This document shows positions 63,452 to 64,000 of a stretch of DNA of 64,000 nt, one piece after another. The DNA lies in NCBI RefSeq assembly GCF_900105925.1, contig NZ_LT629791.1, positions 6,666,001-6,730,000 on the forward strand, given 5' to 3'. Under the pieces are notes generated by a model. The model worked only from the letters and a program-made list of their open reading frames with translations, made no database searches and had not been told where the DNA came from. A program made the translations under genes and the position numbers. Within the stretch, counting starts at the first letter, position 1. Each line of letters starts with the position of its first letter. This DNA comes from Jiangella alkaliphila (GTDB lineage: Bacteria > Actinomycetota > Actinomycetes > Jiangellales > Jiangellaceae).

Positions 63452-64000
63452 CGGCCCTCGAACGCGGCCTTGCCGGGGCCGTTCTCGATGAACGAGCGCA
63501 TGCCGGTGGTGCGGTCGTCGGTGGCGAACAGCCCGGCGAACTGCTGGCGCTCCAGCTCCAGGCCGGTGTCGAGGTCGGTCGACAGGCCGCGGTCGATGGC
63601 CTCCTTGGCCGCCCGCAGCGCGTACGCGGGGCCTGAGGCGAACTTCGCCGCCCATGCGACGGCCGCCGCGTAGACGTCCTCCCCCGCGGGCACGACGCGG
63701 TCGACCAGGCCGATCGCCAGCGCCTCGTCGGCGCCGACCATGCGGCCGGTGAAGATCAGGTCCTTCGCCTTCGACGGGCCGACAAGCCGGGCCAGCCGCT
63801 GGGTGCCGCCGGCGCCGGGGATCAGCCCGAGCAGGATCTCGGGCTGGCCCAGCTTCGCGTCGGCGGCGACGAAGCGCAGGTCGCAGGCGAGCGTCAGCTC
63901 ACAGCCGCCGCCCAGCGCGTAGCCTGTGACGGCGGCGACGGTCGGCTTCGGGATGCGGGCGATCGCGGTGAACGCGGCCTGCAGCGCCACCGAACGGTCG
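63448..64000 (-). CDS. enoyl-CoA hydratase/isomerase family protein (5' end outside window)
   Basis: The 184 C-terminal codons are present and open at the right edge (DRSVALQAAFTAIARIPKPTVAAVTGYALGGGCELTLACDLRF). The crotonase signature AVTGYALGGGCEL with the oxyanion-hole glycines and the later PEILLGLIPGAGGTQRL with its catalytic Glu region are clear. The family hydrates enoyl-CoA in fatty-acid oxidation or does related chemistry. Its stop overlaps the methyltransferase start (ATGA), and electron-transfer flavoprotein genes occur elsewhere in the window. Confidence 0.92.
   Translation of the reverse strand, partial: DRSVALQAAFTAIARIPKPTVAAVTGYALGGGCELTLACDLRFVAADAKLGQPEILLGLIPGAGGTQRLARLVGPSKAKDLIFTGRMVGADEALAIGLVDRVVPAGEDVYAAAVAWAAKFASGPAYALRAAKEAIDRGLSTDLDTGLELERQQFAGLFATDDRTTGMRSFIENGPGKAAFEGR

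Overview
The window is very GC-rich with third-position G/C bias, many GTG starts and several apparently leaderless starts, as expected for a filamentous or soil actinobacterium. The genus cannot be fixed from sequence alone. A housekeeping backbone known from other actinobacteria runs through it: ligA, a MetE-like methionine synthase, mnmA, cysteine desulfurase, etfA/etfB and a GT4 glycosyltransferase. It is interrupted by accessory blocks. No rRNA, tRNA, CRISPR array, transposase or prophage gene was seen.

Bases 1-4540 look like specialised peptide chemistry, all on the minus strand. A graspetide (omega-ester RiPP) locus has a 95-residue precursor (4250-4537), an ATP-grasp maturase (3230-4240) and a protein-isoaspartyl-methyltransferase-like enzyme (2028-3233). 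It is followed by an orphan LolD-type ATPase, an 8-cysteine 61-residue peptide and a MauE/redoxin fusion running off the left edge. Bases 4757-18830 hold regulators (PadR, NarL-type, TetR), a solute-binding lipoprotein, an ACT protein, an alpha/beta hydrolase, a RecQ-PRTase fusion, a secreted ThuA/sorbosone-dehydrogenase-like protein and ligA.

Bases 18885-34809 form an L-rhamnoside scavenging island: a Tat-exported sialidase-like protein, then a long operon with a ribose/rhamnose-type ABC importer, an isomerase-fold protein and two very large exported rhamnosidases (GH78 and GH106 types). The two rhamnosidases share a C-terminal lectin-like domain. A near-consensus promoter with LacI-like operators drives the operon. 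Bases 34814-44944 hold metE-like, a LysR regulator divergent from a metallo-beta-lactamase/Ugp-type importer operon, two coupled GAF-ANTAR regulators, a VIT1-family transporter and a TetR/hydrolase pair.

Bases 44934-51185 return to core genes, starting with a cysteine-free relative of arsenate reductase that looks like a pseudoenzyme. Bases 51201-56215 hold a short terminal-inverted-repeat element, an AbiEi/DUF559 protein and a duplicated DUF5819-HTTM membrane operon. Bases 56367-60941 encode two paralogous sortase-anchored surface proteins with TEV(E/D)G pentapeptide stalks. The right end has a hexapeptide acyltransferase, a GNAT enzyme, a SAM methyltransferase and the 3' part of an enoyl-CoA hydratase gene.
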